A stretch of 64,000 bases of DNA from P52-10 sp041397365 (GTDB lineage Bacteria > Pseudomonadota > Alphaproteobacteria > Rhizobiales > Xanthobacteraceae). Below, piece after piece: positions 1 to 8,064 of the stretch (position 1 is the first letter of the stretch; every line of letters starts with the position of its first letter). The notes beneath the pieces are model-generated. The model was given only the letters and a program-made list of their open reading frames with translations, was not told where the DNA came from and ran no database searches. A program made the position numbers and the translations under genes. Where the stretch lies: positions 124,001 through 188,000 of the forward strand of contig JAWKWT010000005.1 in NCBI GenBank assembly GCA_041397365.1, given 5' to 3'.

Positions 1-655
1 TTCCGCTCTGGCGCGAGCGCGCCAGCGTCTCGGCCTGTTCGGGCTTCAGTTCCAGTGTCGCGGTCTTGCCGACCACGACCTTCTGGCCGTTCTGCTCCTC
101 GATCGTCTGGTCGATCGCCAGAACCTTGACGTTGCCGAGAATGATCTCCGAGTTGACGACATCCTGCCCGCCGCCACGGTCCGAATTGCGCTCGCGCTTC
201 GACAGGATCACGTCGACGCGATCGTTCGGAAGAATGAAGCCGCCCGCGCCCGTTTCCGGCGAAATCTCGGTCGAAATCGCCCGCATGCCCGACGGCAGGA
301 TCGCCGCCATGAAGCCGGCGCCCTTGACCAGCTTGACGTCCCGCACCGGCTCCCCGGCGAACAAGGAGGAGCGCGCGATCGAGCCGGACAATTCGGCGAC
401 CGCTTCGGCGCGATCGCTGCGGCGGATGAAGGAGGAACTGACGGTGGATGCCGGCCAGGTCTGCCACTGGAAATCGTCGGGCGTGACGGTTCGGCCGATG
501 GGAATATCGCCGCGCGCGACCAGCACGTCGACGGTGTCGAGTTTGGGACCGCTATTGCTGACGACGGGGGCCGGATCGGACCCGCTTGCAAGATAGGCTG
601 CGATGCCGCCGGCACCGAGAGCAATCGCAAGAACGACGATACGCGCGGTATTCAT
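1..655 (-). CDS. cpaB: Tad/Flp pilus assembly protein CpaB (partial, C-terminus beyond window)
   Basis: CpaB (RcpC-like) is a periplasmic/inner-membrane assembly protein of the Tad (Flp) pilus. The frame opens at ATG 653-655 (MNTARIVVLAIALGAGGIAA), giving an N-terminal hydrophobic anchor. A SAF-like region follows (VDVLVARGDIPIGRTVTPDD, about residues 42-61), then the typical ILPSGMRAISTEI and NDRVDVILSKRE stretches. The frame stays open to base 1, so 218 residues are visible; CpaB proteins are usually near 260-280. A GGAAAG ribosome-binding site lies about 8 nt before the ATG. It lies downstream of cpaA on the same strand, the usual cpa order. The family is clear from these motifs. Confidence 0.9.
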   Translation of the reverse strand, partial: MNTARIVVLAIALGAGGIAAYLASGSDPAPVVSNSGPKLDTVDVLVARGDIPIGRTVTPDDFQWQTWPASTVSSSFIRRSDRAEAVAELSGSIARSSLFAGEPVRDVKLVKGAGFMAAILPSGMRAISTEISPETGAGGFILPNDRVDVILSKRERNSDRGGGQDVVNSEIILGNVKVLAIDQTIEEQNGQKVVVGKTATLELKPEQAETLARSRQSG

Positions 656-705
656 ACGCTTCACTTTCCACATCACGCCGCGACGTGACCCGCCGCTATG
701 CGGGA

Positions 706-726
706 TTTGACCAGTTAAAGGTCAAA
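706..726. promoter_or_regulatory. 21-bp inverted repeat upstream of cpaB
   Basis: TTTGACC, a 7-nt spacer (AGTTAAA) and GGTCAAA form a perfect 7+7 bp inverted repeat. It lies in the 121-bp gap between cpaA and cpaB, 51 bp before the cpaB start codon. No T-run follows on either strand, so it looks more like an operator than a terminator. The binding protein is unknown. Confidence 0.4.
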
Positions 727-776
727 GCATGGTTAATGAGGCGTATCTAAATCGAGTTAACGAAAGCTTCCCGCGA

Positions 777-1301
777 TCAGCCGATGTGAAAGCGCGCGAG
801 ATCGACGGCCTTCATCCAGATCGTTTCGGGATAGATCATCAGCGCGCCGATCGCGAGCGCGATGCCATAAGGAATGCCAGTGCGCTTGTCGTGCAGCCGC
901 AGCAGCCAGGACTGCGACCCGAGCGGGCGCGGAAGCGGGAACTGGCGGAACTGAAGGATCATGAGCGTCAGCACCCCGCCGATCAGCGAGGCGTAAAGGA
1001 GGTAAGGCATCAGATGATCGAAGCCGAACCACAATGCGGTTGCGGCCGCGAGCTTGGCGTCACCGCCGCCGATCCAGCCCATCGCGAAGCAACCGAAGGC
1101 GATCACCAGAACCACCGCACCCGCGCCGACATGCGAGAGCACATCCTGCGGACTCATGCCGCCGAAAGCGGCCAGCACGGCGAACCCCGCAAGCAGCAGC
1201 AATGAAATCCGGTTGGAGATCGTCATGGTGAAGAGATCGCTCGCGGCGGCAAACGCCATCAGCGCCGGAAACAGCAGCAGGCGAACAACATCGAGGGTCA
1301 T
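777..1301 (-). CDS. cpaA: Prepilin peptidase CpaA (type IV leader peptidase family)
   Basis: Membrane aspartyl protease that processes Flp prepilins. The chosen start is ATG 1299-1301 (MTLDVVRLLLFP), giving 174 aa, normal for the short CpaA/TadV type that lacks the methylase domain. An in-frame ATG 45 nt upstream would add a hydrophilic stretch and is less likely. Both catalytic aspartates are visible: the first in AASDLFTMTISN near residue 21 and the second in the G-x-G-D motif WIGGGDAKL. Several hydrophobic segments alternate with short loops. It lies between the pilin genes and cpaB, all on the minus strand, so its substrates are probably the two adjacent pilins. Confidence 0.9.
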   Translation of the reverse strand: MTLDVVRLLLFPALMAFAAASDLFTMTISNRISLLLLAGFAVLAAFGGMSPQDVLSHVGAGAVVLVIAFGCFAMGWIGGGDAKLAAATALWFGFDHLMPYLLYASLIGGVLTLMILQFRQFPLPRPLGSQSWLLRLHDKRTGIPYGIALAIGALMIYPETIWMKAVDLARFHIG

Positions 1302-1456
1302 CGCTTCATTCCATGAACGACACAGCCGCGAACCGTGCGGCGACACGCGCTTTGCGAAAACCTAGGATCGAATGATGAAAAATAGAGAAATGAAAAAGGA
1401 AGGATCGGCGACGAAGGCCGTCGTCGAGACGCCGTCGGACCAGAAAATCCTCGGGC

Positions 1457-1618
1457 CTACTGAACCGCGGTCTTGAACGAATCGAACTTCGCCGACAACG
1501 CCAGCCCGAGGCTGCCGACCGCCGCAACGATCGCCATGGCGATACCCGCCGCGATCAAGGCGTATTCGATCGAGGTCGCCCCGGAGTCGTTTTTCAGGAA
1601 AACAAAAAGAACTCGCAT
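1457..1618 (-). CDS. Flp/Fap-type pilin (second copy)
   Basis: Small Flp pilin of 53 aa. The start is ATG 1616-1618 (MRVLFVFLKNDSGATSIEYA); an in-frame ATG further upstream is unlikely because pilin leaders are short. The Flp signature is complete: a short leader, then DSGATSIEYALIAAGIA with the conserved Gly before the cleavage site and the Glu-Tyr pair, followed by a hydrophobic helix. The C-terminal tail is KFDSFKTAVQ. It lies 158 bp downstream of the other pilin gene and is separated from it by a terminator hairpin. It may be a minor or alternative pilin. Confidence 0.88.
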   Translation of the reverse strand: MRVLFVFLKNDSGATSIEYALIAAGIAMAIVAAVGSLGLALSAKFDSFKTAVQ

Positions 1619-1704
1619 CGAAATTCCCCCAATTGATTCAATTCGTGAGTACGCCGGCATGGACGCCCAGGAACAAAAAACTCCGGGATCGCGTCCTACT
1701 GAAT

Positions 1705-1743
1705 CAAAAGTCCGGACCGATGCCGACGCATCGCAGTCCGGAC
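1705..1743 (-). terminator. Rho-independent terminator between the two pilin genes
   Basis: Read on the minus strand, GTCCGGAC (1736-1743) pairs with a second GTCCGGAC (1710-1717), with an inner CGATGC/GCATCG stem between them. A TTTT run follows (1706-1709). It sits 34 bp after the stop of the upstream pilin. This suggests the main pilin gets its own abundant short transcript, with partial read-through to the second pilin and cpaA. Confidence 0.75.
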
Positions 1744-1776
1744 CTTGATCGCAAAATCCTCGCGCGGCGAGGATTA

Positions 1777-1944
1777 TTAGCCGCCGAGAGCAGACTTGAT
1801 CTCGTTGAACTTGCCCGTGATCGCGGTGCCGGTGGCGTTCACGGCCGAAATGATCGCAACGGCGATGCCGGCGGCGATCAGCGCGTATTCGATAGCAGTC
1901 GCGCCGGATTCATCCTTGGCGAAGCGAGCGAGAAGATTCTTCAT
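1777..1944 (-). CDS. pilA: Flp/Fap-type major pilin
   Basis: A 55-aa Flp pilin beginning at ATG 1942-1944 (MKNLLARFAKDESGATAIEY). The leader ends in the DESGATAIEYALIAAGIA signature with the conserved Gly-Ala-Thr cleavage region and Glu-Tyr pair. A hydrophobic helix follows, then a tail ending KFNEIKSALGG and TAA. A good ribosome-binding site (CGGAG) lies 7 nt before the ATG. It is first in the minus-strand cpa series and has its own terminator, which fits the major structural subunit. Leader cleavage by the CpaA encoded downstream is inferred. Confidence 0.88.
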   Translation of the reverse strand: MKNLLARFAKDESGATAIEYALIAAGIAVAIISAVNATGTAITGKFNEIKSALGG

Positions 1945-2278
1945 GGGTAACTCCGTTTGCTGAAGCTGTGACTGTCGATCTTGAACAAGTGGCCGTAGCG
2001 GGGTTGCCCATCGCTCTTGCCATGCGTGGAACCTAGCCCCCGGAAATTTCGCCGTAGTTAATTCGATTGCAGAAAATAGCGGTATTCGCTGCCTTTTGAA
2101 CCATCGTTAACAAACATTCACCGGGATCGATTCAATTTGCGCAAATGATTCCCGCGGCCGCTTCGCGCGCACGGATTCGTTTGCAGTTCATTCATCAATT
2201 AACGTCACATTTGCCATCACGGGCGTCGGCAACGCCGCGTATCGTCTTGCCGGCCAGTCATGCGTCCCGGAGTAGAGT
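1945..2278. promoter_or_regulatory. Divergent promoter region between pilin and CpaC-like gene
   Basis: A 334-bp gene-free stretch between divergent start codons. It is more AT-rich than its surroundings, with AT-rich patches near 2050-2140 and 2195-2215. It must carry the promoters for both the pilin gene and the CpaC-like gene. I looked for a sigma-54 site: one GG...GC pair near 2000 has the wrong spacing. No other specific site could be assigned. Confidence 0.45.
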
Positions 2279-2788
2279 ATGTCCGCATTCGTCCCTCGCG
2301 CCATCGCGCATCTTCGCACGTATTTCGGATCGGCGGTTCTCGGCGCAGCGCTCGCCGTCACCGCCTCCGCCGCCTTCGCCAATGACGAGATCTCGGTCGT
2401 CGTCGACCAGGCGAAACTCGTGAAACTTCCCGCCAAGATCTCGACCATCGTGGTCGGCAACCCGCTGATCGCCGATGTCTCGCTTCAGGCCGGCGGCACG
2501 ATGGTCGTCACCGGCAAGGGATATGGCTCGACCAATGTGATGGCGCTCGACCGGGACGGCAGCATCGTCGTCGATCGCCAGATTCAGGTCGAAGGCCCGC
2601 GCGACAAGCTCGTCACCGTCTATCGCGGGGTCGAGCGCGAATCCTATAGCTGCACGCCGGTCTGCCAGCGCCGGATCACGCTCGGCGACGCGCAGCCTTA
2701 TTTCAACAACGCGCTGACGCAGAGCGGCGCGTTCGCAACCCAGGCCGCGGGCCTGGCGTCCGCCCCTCCGGGCGAGCCGGTGCGCTGA
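2279..2788 (+). CDS. Pilus assembly protein, CpaC N-terminal-like, secreted
   Basis: A 169-aa protein with a signal peptide (about residues 1-34, hydrophobic core GSAVLGAALAVTASAAFA ending at an A-x-A site before NDE). The mature part matches the N-terminal domain of CpaC/RhcC secretins: ISVVVDQAKLVKLPAKISTI, VGNPLIADVSL, then VTGKGYGSTNVMALDRDG. The secretin pore domain is absent. The tail contains a Cys pair (CTPVC, about residues 124-128) that could form a disulfide. It diverges from the pilin gene, so a periplasmic role in the Tad pilus is inferred. Stand-alone versions of this domain are common near cpa loci in related genera. Confidence 0.8.
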   Translation: MSAFVPRAIAHLRTYFGSAVLGAALAVTASAAFANDEISVVVDQAKLVKLPAKISTIVVGNPLIADVSLQAGGTMVVTGKGYGSTNVMALDRDGSIVVDRQIQVEGPRDKLVTVYRGVERESYSCTPVCQRRITLGDAQPYFNNALTQSGAFATQAAGLASAPPGEPVR

Positions 2789-2913
2789 TTCCATCATTGA
2801 GCGGAGCGAAACGTCGCTCCGCGCCCTGCGCCACCCCTCCACGGTTGACAATCTCGCGGCAAATGCCGTGAGTTAACGGTTCGCGCGCGACCGCCGCCGG
2901 GGGATGTTGAAGC

Positions 2914-4023
2914 ATGCAGATATTCGAGGCCGAGGAGCGTGCCGCTTTGGTCGCCGCCGTGCAGCGGCTGCTTGGCGACAAAAGCGCGGAGGCCGACGTC
3001 CGCCGCACGATGGAGACGGAGCGCGGCTACGATCCGGAGCTGTGGCGGCAACTCGCCGGGATGGGCCTCACGGGCCTGATCGTCGATACGGATTACGGCG
3101 GCAGCGGCGGCGGTCCGGTCGAACTCGAATTGGTGATGGAGGAGATCGGCGCGGCGCTGCTGTGCTCGCCGTTCCTGTCGAGCGCGGTGCTCGCCCCCGC
3201 GCTTTTGAATGCCGCCGACGACGAGGCCGCGAAAAAGCGCCTGCTGCCGGCGCTGGCGAGCGGCGAGAAAATCGCCACCGTCGCGATCACCGGCGAAAAG
3301 GGTCTGTGGACGCAGGACGGCATCGATGTCCGCGCGACGCAGGCCGGCAAGGATTGGGCGCTGGACGGCGTCGCCTCCTACGTCACGCACGGACAGGTGG
3401 CGGATGTGCTGCTGGTGGTTGCCTCCGTTGGCGGCGGCGATGTCGGCGTGTTCGAGGTTGACGCCGGCGCGAACGGGCTGGAGGTCGCGCCGCTGTCGAC
3501 CTTCGATCTGACCTTGCGGCTTGCGAGATTTTCCTTCGCCTCGGTCCCGGCGCGCCGCATCGGCAATGCGGGCTGGCATGCTGTGAAGGCGGCGCTCGAC
3601 GTCGCGCTGGTCGCGCTCGCCGGCGAACAGGCGGGCGGCGCGCGCCGCGCGCTCGACATGACGGTGGAGTACGGCAAGAACCGCATTCAGTTCGGCCGGC
3701 CGATCGCCGGCTTCCAGGCGCTGAAGCACATGGCGGCGGATATGCTGCTGGAATCGGAATCGGCCACCTCGGCCGCCCGCCATGCGGCGCGGCTGCTCGC
3801 CGACGACGATGCCGACACTGACACCGCGATCAGCCTGGCCGCCTTCGCCTGCGCCGATGCGTTCACGACCGTCACCGCCGCCGCGATCCAGATGCATGGC
3901 GGCATCGCCTTCACCTGGGACTATCCGGCGCATCTGTATTTCCGTCGCGCGCGCGCGGATGCGGAACTGTTCGGCAGCCCACCGGTCTATCGCGAACGTT
4001 ACCTGGCCTCATTGGGAGCCTGA
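2914..4023 (+). CDS. Acyl-CoA dehydrogenase family protein (first of a pair)
   Basis: A 369-aa FAD-dependent acyl-CoA dehydrogenase homologue. The N-terminal helical domain runs through LWRQLAGMGLTGLIVDTDYG, the middle domain is short, and the C-terminal helical domain contains EYGKNRIQFGRPIAGFQALK and AAIQMHGGIAFTWDYP. It is followed after 2 nt by a second, longer acyl-CoA dehydrogenase, so the two are surely co-transcribed. Unequal tandem pairs of this kind are known to form alpha2beta2 heterotetramers in actinobacterial steroid side-chain degradation (FadE28/FadE29, ChsE1/ChsE2). I infer a similar heteromer; the substrate is not evident. The start at ATG 2914 fits the domain start. Confidence 0.85.
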   Translation: MQIFEAEERAALVAAVQRLLGDKSAEADVRRTMETERGYDPELWRQLAGMGLTGLIVDTDYGGSGGGPVELELVMEEIGAALLCSPFLSSAVLAPALLNAADDEAAKKRLLPALASGEKIATVAITGEKGLWTQDGIDVRATQAGKDWALDGVASYVTHGQVADVLLVVASVGGGDVGVFEVDAGANGLEVAPLSTFDLTLRLARFSFASVPARRIGNAGWHAVKAALDVALVALAGEQAGGARRALDMTVEYGKNRIQFGRPIAGFQALKHMAADMLLESESATSAARHAARLLADDDADTDTAISLAAFACADAFTTVTAAAIQMHGGIAFTWDYPAHLYFRRARADAELFGSPPVYRERYLASLGA

Positions 4024-4025
4024 CG

Positions 4026-5240
4026 ATGACCGACACGCCGAAGGCTGTGACCGACGAGACGCTGCGTCAGGACGTGCGCGACTGGCTCGCCGCCAACTGG
4101 ACCATGAAAGTCGCCGACCTGAACGAGTTCAGGACCACGCCGGCCTATCGCGACTGGCTCAACAAGGTGGTTGACGCGCGCTGGGCGGCCCCGCGCTGGC
4201 CGGTCGAATGGTTCGGCCGGGCCCTGTCGGACGAGCAGGGCTACATCATCGAGCAGGAGTTCAATCGCGTCGGCGCGCCGGGCTCCGGCATGGACCGCAC
4301 CCAGCTTTATGCCAACACGGCGCTCGCCTATGGCACCGACGAACTAAAAAAGGCCGTGATCCCCGGCATCCTGCGCGGCGAGATCACCATGTGCCTGCTT
4401 TACAGCGAGCCGGGTGCGGGCTCCGATCTCGCCGCCGTGCGCACCCGCGCCGAGCCGAACGGCAATGGCTGGACCGTCAACGGCCAGAAAATCTGGACCT
4501 CGACTGCGGCAACGGCCGATTACGGCATGCTGATCGCACGCACCGATTGGGACAAGCCGAAGCACCAGGGGCTCAGCTTCTTCTTTCTGCCGATGAAGCA
4601 GCAGGGCGTCGAGGTGCGGCCCTTGCGGCAGATCACCAACGAATCGCATTTCAACGAGGTGTTCTTCACCGACGCAAAAATCCCGGCGGCGAATCTGCTC
4701 GGCAAACTGGGCGACGGCTGGAAGGTGCTTCAGACCGCGCTCGCCTATGAACGCTCGGCGATGGGCGAACGCGCGCGCGGTCCGCGCCGCGCGGGCGGCG
4801 AGGCCGATTCCAATCTGATCGCGCTGGCGCGCAAGACCGGAAAACTCGCCGATCCGGCGTTCCGGCAGGAACTTGCGCGCACCCTCGCCTACCGCCAGCT
4901 CAACGCGCTGAACACCGCGCGCGCCAAGGCCGGGCTTGAGCAATCCTCCTCGTCGTCGATCATGTCGCTCGGCAAGCTCGCGATGTCACGCATCCTGCAT
5001 GAGGAGGCGCGGCTGCGCACGCGCATGCTCGGAGCCGAGAGCATGCTCCAGGGGCCCGAGCATCCGCTCGCGGACGACGCCAATTTCCTGTCGCTGAACG
5101 CCTACTTCACCTCGATCGGCGGCGGCACCGATCAGATCCAGCGCAACATCATCTCCGAGCGCGTGCTCGGCATGCCGAAGGAGCAGGAGGTCGACCGCAA
5201 CATTCCGTTCCGCGCGGTGCAGACCGAGAAGAGGAAGTGA
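4026..5240 (+). CDS. Acyl-CoA dehydrogenase family protein (second of a pair)
   Basis: A 404-aa acyl-CoA dehydrogenase. Visible family motifs are CLLYSEPGAGSDLAAVRTRA (FAD/substrate loop), WTVNGQKIWTSTA, and the C-terminal GGGTDQIQRNIISERVLGMP. The start ATG lies 2 nt after the stop of the preceding gene, giving strong translational coupling. The length and the long N-terminal part resemble FadE29/ChsE-type subunits. A bidirectional terminator follows about 85 bp downstream. Together with the shorter partner it probably dehydrogenates a bulky or branched acyl-CoA; this is inference from gene pairing. Confidence 0.87.
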   Translation: MTDTPKAVTDETLRQDVRDWLAANWTMKVADLNEFRTTPAYRDWLNKVVDARWAAPRWPVEWFGRALSDEQGYIIEQEFNRVGAPGSGMDRTQLYANTALAYGTDELKKAVIPGILRGEITMCLLYSEPGAGSDLAAVRTRAEPNGNGWTVNGQKIWTSTAATADYGMLIARTDWDKPKHQGLSFFFLPMKQQGVEVRPLRQITNESHFNEVFFTDAKIPAANLLGKLGDGWKVLQTALAYERSAMGERARGPRRAGGEADSNLIALARKTGKLADPAFRQELARTLAYRQLNALNTARAKAGLEQSSSSSIMSLGKLAMSRILHEEARLRTRMLGAESMLQGPEHPLADDANFLSLNAYFTSIGGGTDQIQRNIISERVLGMPKEQEVDRNIPFRAVQTEKRK

Positions 5241-5247
5241 GATACAC

Positions 5248-5296
5248 GAGCACGATCCCGAAAAGTGGGAACCGGTTCTCGGACGAGATCATGCTC
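5248..5296 (-). repeat. 49-bp dispersed palindromic repeat, copy 1 (reverse orientation)
   Basis: Reverse-orientation copy of an element whose other copies read GAGCATGATCTTGTCCGAAA, then an ACCGG/ACAGG core, CTCCCACTTTTCGGGATCATGCTC. The ends GAGCATGATC and GATCATGCTC are inverted repeats. This copy begins GAGCACGATCCCGAAAAGTG and lies 7 bp after the acyl-CoA dehydrogenase stop, before the terminator. Three further copies are at 18431, 26834 and 33024. Confidence 0.85.
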
Positions 5297-5325
5297 AAAC
5301 AATAGAGTCACATCGTGCTCTGAAC

Positions 5326-5357
5326 AAAAAGGGCGACCCGCAGGCCGCCCTTTTTTA
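5326..5357. terminator. Bidirectional terminator between acyl-CoA dehydrogenase genes and pckA
   Basis: AAAAA, then GGGCGACC, a short loop and GGCCGCCC, then TTTTTT. The stem has one mismatch. The A-run on one side and T-run on the other make it usable by both converging transcription units (the dehydrogenase pair on + and pckA on -). Confidence 0.85.
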
Positions 5358-5378
5358 TTTCTGTCGCAGAAAGCCCGC

Positions 5379-6994
5379 TTATTCAGCCGCCATCCGCACC
5401 TCGGGCGCGGCCGCGCGCACGTCGGCATCGACGTGGCTCTCATATTTGGCGAAATTCTTCTGGAACATCGCGACGAGATTGCGCGCGGTCTTGTCGAACT
5501 CGGCCTTGTCGGCCCAGGTCGTGACCGGATCGAGAATCTTGGAGTCGACGCCGGGCAGCGAGGTCGGCACCGCGAAGCCGAAATATTTATCGGTACGGAA
5601 TTCGGCGTTGCGCAGCGAGCCGTTCAGCGCCGCCGTCAACAGCGCGCGCGTGGCCTTGATCGGCATGCGCGTGCCGACGCCGTATTTGCCGCCGGTCCAG
5701 CCGGTGTTCACCAGCCAGCAATCGACATTGTGCTCGGCGATCAGCTTGCGCAGCAGGTCGCCATATTCGCTCGGATGCCGCGGCAGGAACGGCGAGCCGA
5801 AGCAGGTCGAGGGAATTCGGGCTCGGGCTCGGTCACGCCGCGCTCGGTGCCGGCGACCTTGGCCGTATAGCCGGAGAGGAAGTGATACATCGCCTGCGCC
5901 GGCGTCAGCTTGGCGATCGGCGGCATCACGCCGAAGGCGTCGGCAGCCAGCATCACGAGGTTCTTCGGATGGCCGGCGCGGCCGGTGCGCGAGGCGTTCG
6001 GGATGGGATCGAGCGGGTAGGCCGAACGGGTGTTCTCGGTCTTGGAGCCGTCGTCGAAATCGACGACGCGCGTGATCGGATCGAACACGACGTTCTCCAG
6101 CACCGAGCCGAAGCGCATGCTGGCGTCATAGATCGCGGGCTCCGCCTCGCGCGACAGCTTGATGCATTTGGCGTAGCAGCCGCCTTCGAAATTGAAGACG
6201 CCTTCCTTGCCCCAGCCGTGTTCGTCGTCGCCGATCAGCGTGCGGTTCGGGTCGGCCGACAGCGTGGTCTTGCCGGTGCCGGACAGGCCGAAGAAGATCG
6301 CGGTATCGCCCTGATCGCCGACATTGGCCGAGCAGTGCATCGGCATCACACCCTGCGCGGGCAGATAGTAATTGAGCGTCGTGAACACGCTCTTCTTCAT
6401 CTCGCCGGCATATTGCGAGCCGCCGATCAGCACGATCTTGCGGGTGAAATCGATGGCCACCACCGTTTCGGTGCGCACGCCGTGGCGCTTCGGGTCGGCC
6501 TTGAAGGAGGGGAAGTCGAGGATCGTCAGTTCCGGCACGAAATCGGCCAGCTCTTTCAGCTCGGGCCGGATCAGCAGCGTGCGGATGAACAGCGAGTGCC
6601 AGGCGAGTTCGGTGAAAACGCGGGTCCTGATGCGGAAGGCGGGGTCGGCACCGCCGTAGAGGTCCTGGGCGTAGAGCGATTTGCCTTCGGCGTGCTGGAC
6701 GAAATCGTCGAGGAGGGTTTTGAACTGATCGGAGGTGATCGACTGGTTGCCACCCCACCACACGGTATTCTCGGTGGTCGCGTCGCGGACGGTGAATTTG
6801 TCTTTCGGCGAACGGCCGGTATGCGATCCGGTTTCCGCCGTCAGCGCGCCGCCCGCGGTGATGGTCGCTTCACCGTTCTGGATGGCGAACTCATAAAGCG
6901 CGGGCGCACCGAGATTCCACTTCACGTCCTTGAGTTTCTTGAAGCCGAATTTGTCGGCACCGAAAGCGCCGTTGTGAACGCCCGTATTTTTCAC
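5379..6994 (-). pseudogene. pckA: Phosphoenolpyruvate carboxykinase (ATP), frameshifted
   Basis: PckA converts oxaloacetate and ATP to PEP, the first step of gluconeogenesis. Translation would start at GTG 6992-6994, 8 nt after a strong GAGGAGGA site. The kinase P-loop GLSGTGKTTLSADPNR, the following GDDEHGW and FNFEGGCYAKCIKLS are all present. Near 5810-5815 the frame breaks: after TEPEPEF two extra bases (or one missing) shift reading, and a stop comes at 5741. The correct continuation STCFGSPFLPRHPSEYG through NTGWTGGKYGVGTRMPIK and the C-terminus lies in another frame to 5379. Removing two bases gives exactly 537 aa, which I recall as the usual length in related genera. This is a single lesion in otherwise well-kept coding sequence, so it is either very recent or a sequencing error. 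Confidence 0.88.
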
Positions 6995-7308
6995 GAAGTC
7001 TTCCTCCTCGAACCCGCTTTTTCGTTGCGTCAGAGTTGCAAAGCGCCTTTCGCGGGAGCCCGTCGACGAAAATGGTCCGGCTGCTGTCCGGCGATCTAAT
7101 AGTGGCCAATGCGGGAATTGCCAAGGTGATCCGGATCAAATTGATCGAAACAATTTTGTCCCATGCAGCGGGACATTCTCCCTCGCGTCCAATTTACCCA
7201 AATCGCACAAAGGCTTGCTCGAACCGGGATCAGCGGAGCCGCCCTCCGCTGCGCTGCACATAAGAGGCCTGCAAGTGTCGGCGACAGTCATCGACCGAAC
7301 CGAATTCA
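6995..7308. promoter_or_regulatory. pckA upstream region with inverted repeat and hairpin
   Basis: A 314-bp gene-free stretch between hugZ-like and pckA, both on the minus strand. It holds an AT-rich inverted repeat, AAATTG-ATCGAAA-CAATTT (7138-7156), about 145-165 bp upstream of the pckA GTG, which could be an operator. It also holds a GC hairpin, CAGCGGAG...CTCCGCTG (7231-7251), that could end the hugZ-like transcript, though no T-run follows. Functions are unproven. Confidence 0.35.
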
Positions 7309-8064
7309 TCAGTTCTGCGGTGATTCCGATGGCTGGGCGCGCGCGACGCCGACCAGCTTCACCAGCGATTTCTGCAAGGCCATCATCGTTGTCACCCGCT
7401 CCGGAAACGTCAGGCGCAGGCTGGCGTCGCCGAGCGCGAGGTCCGCACCTTCCGGATCGAGGCCGGTGATTCGCCAGTCGCCGTCGGCAGCACCGAGCAG
7501 CTTCGTCGCATACAGCGCGTTCGCGTCCATGTGGTCGTCGTTCATGTGCTCGACGGCGCCCGCCTCCCCTTCCAGAACCTCCGCCGCGTCGCCGACTTCC
7601 GTCAGGATTCTGGCCGCATCGAGCGTGTGAATCCGGCCGAAGCCGGCGACCAGATGGACCTCGCGAACCGCGATCCGGAAGAAGGCGAAATCCGGGAAGT
7701 CCACGAACTGCGCGGCGGCCGGATGGCGCGTCAGATAGCGCCGCCGGGCGGCCGCCAGCGCGGCCGGCTCCGTCACTTTCTCCGCCCGGCCGGAAATCAT
7801 CACCCGCGCGCCCTCCAGCGGATCGCCCGCCCGCCGCTCGTCCAGCATCAGCGAGACGCGCGGATCGGCCAGCAGATTTTTCGTATGGACCGCGAGGCCG
7901 GAAATTAGCAGTAGCGGTGAGGAATCCGCCGCTGTGGCGACATTGACCAGCGAGCAATAGGGATCGCCGCCGGAGACTGTCAAGGTCGCCAGGGCTCCCT
8001 GTTTCGCGCTTCGGATCAATGACTTAGAGGTTTTGACAGGGTCAAAATCGGCGGTCGGTTGCAT
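7309..8064 (-). CDS. HugZ-like pyridoxamine 5'-phosphate oxidase-fold protein with DUF2470 domain
   Basis: A 251-aa protein with a split-barrel FMN/heme-binding fold (about residues 12-150: SLIRSAKQGALATLTVSGGD, VHTKNLLADPRVSLML, RVMISGRAEKV, FFRIAVREVHLVAGFGR). A C-terminal DUF2470-type domain follows (VEHMNDDHMDANALYA, about residues 165-240). This architecture is shared with HugZ/HutZ heme-utilisation and degradation proteins and with FMN-binding flavin reductase-like proteins. No heme-uptake gene is nearby, so heme degradation is only a possibility. The gene is intact although it lies between the frameshifted pckA and the broken chvI. Confidence 0.8.
   Translation of the reverse strand: MQPTADFDPVKTSKSLIRSAKQGALATLTVSGGDPYCSLVNVATAADSSPLLLISGLAVHTKNLLADPRVSLMLDERRAGDPLEGARVMISGRAEKVTEPAALAAARRRYLTRHPAAAQFVDFPDFAFFRIAVREVHLVAGFGRIHTLDAARILTEVGDAAEVLEGEAGAVEHMNDDHMDANALYATKLLGAADGDWRITGLDPEGADLALGDASLRLTFPERVTTMMALQKSLVKLVGVARAQPSESPQN

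Noticed and set aside
1990..2010. Possible sigma-54 promoter before the pilin genes
   Set aside because: The GG and GC elements are 13 rather than 10 bp apart and point the wrong way for the pilin gene.
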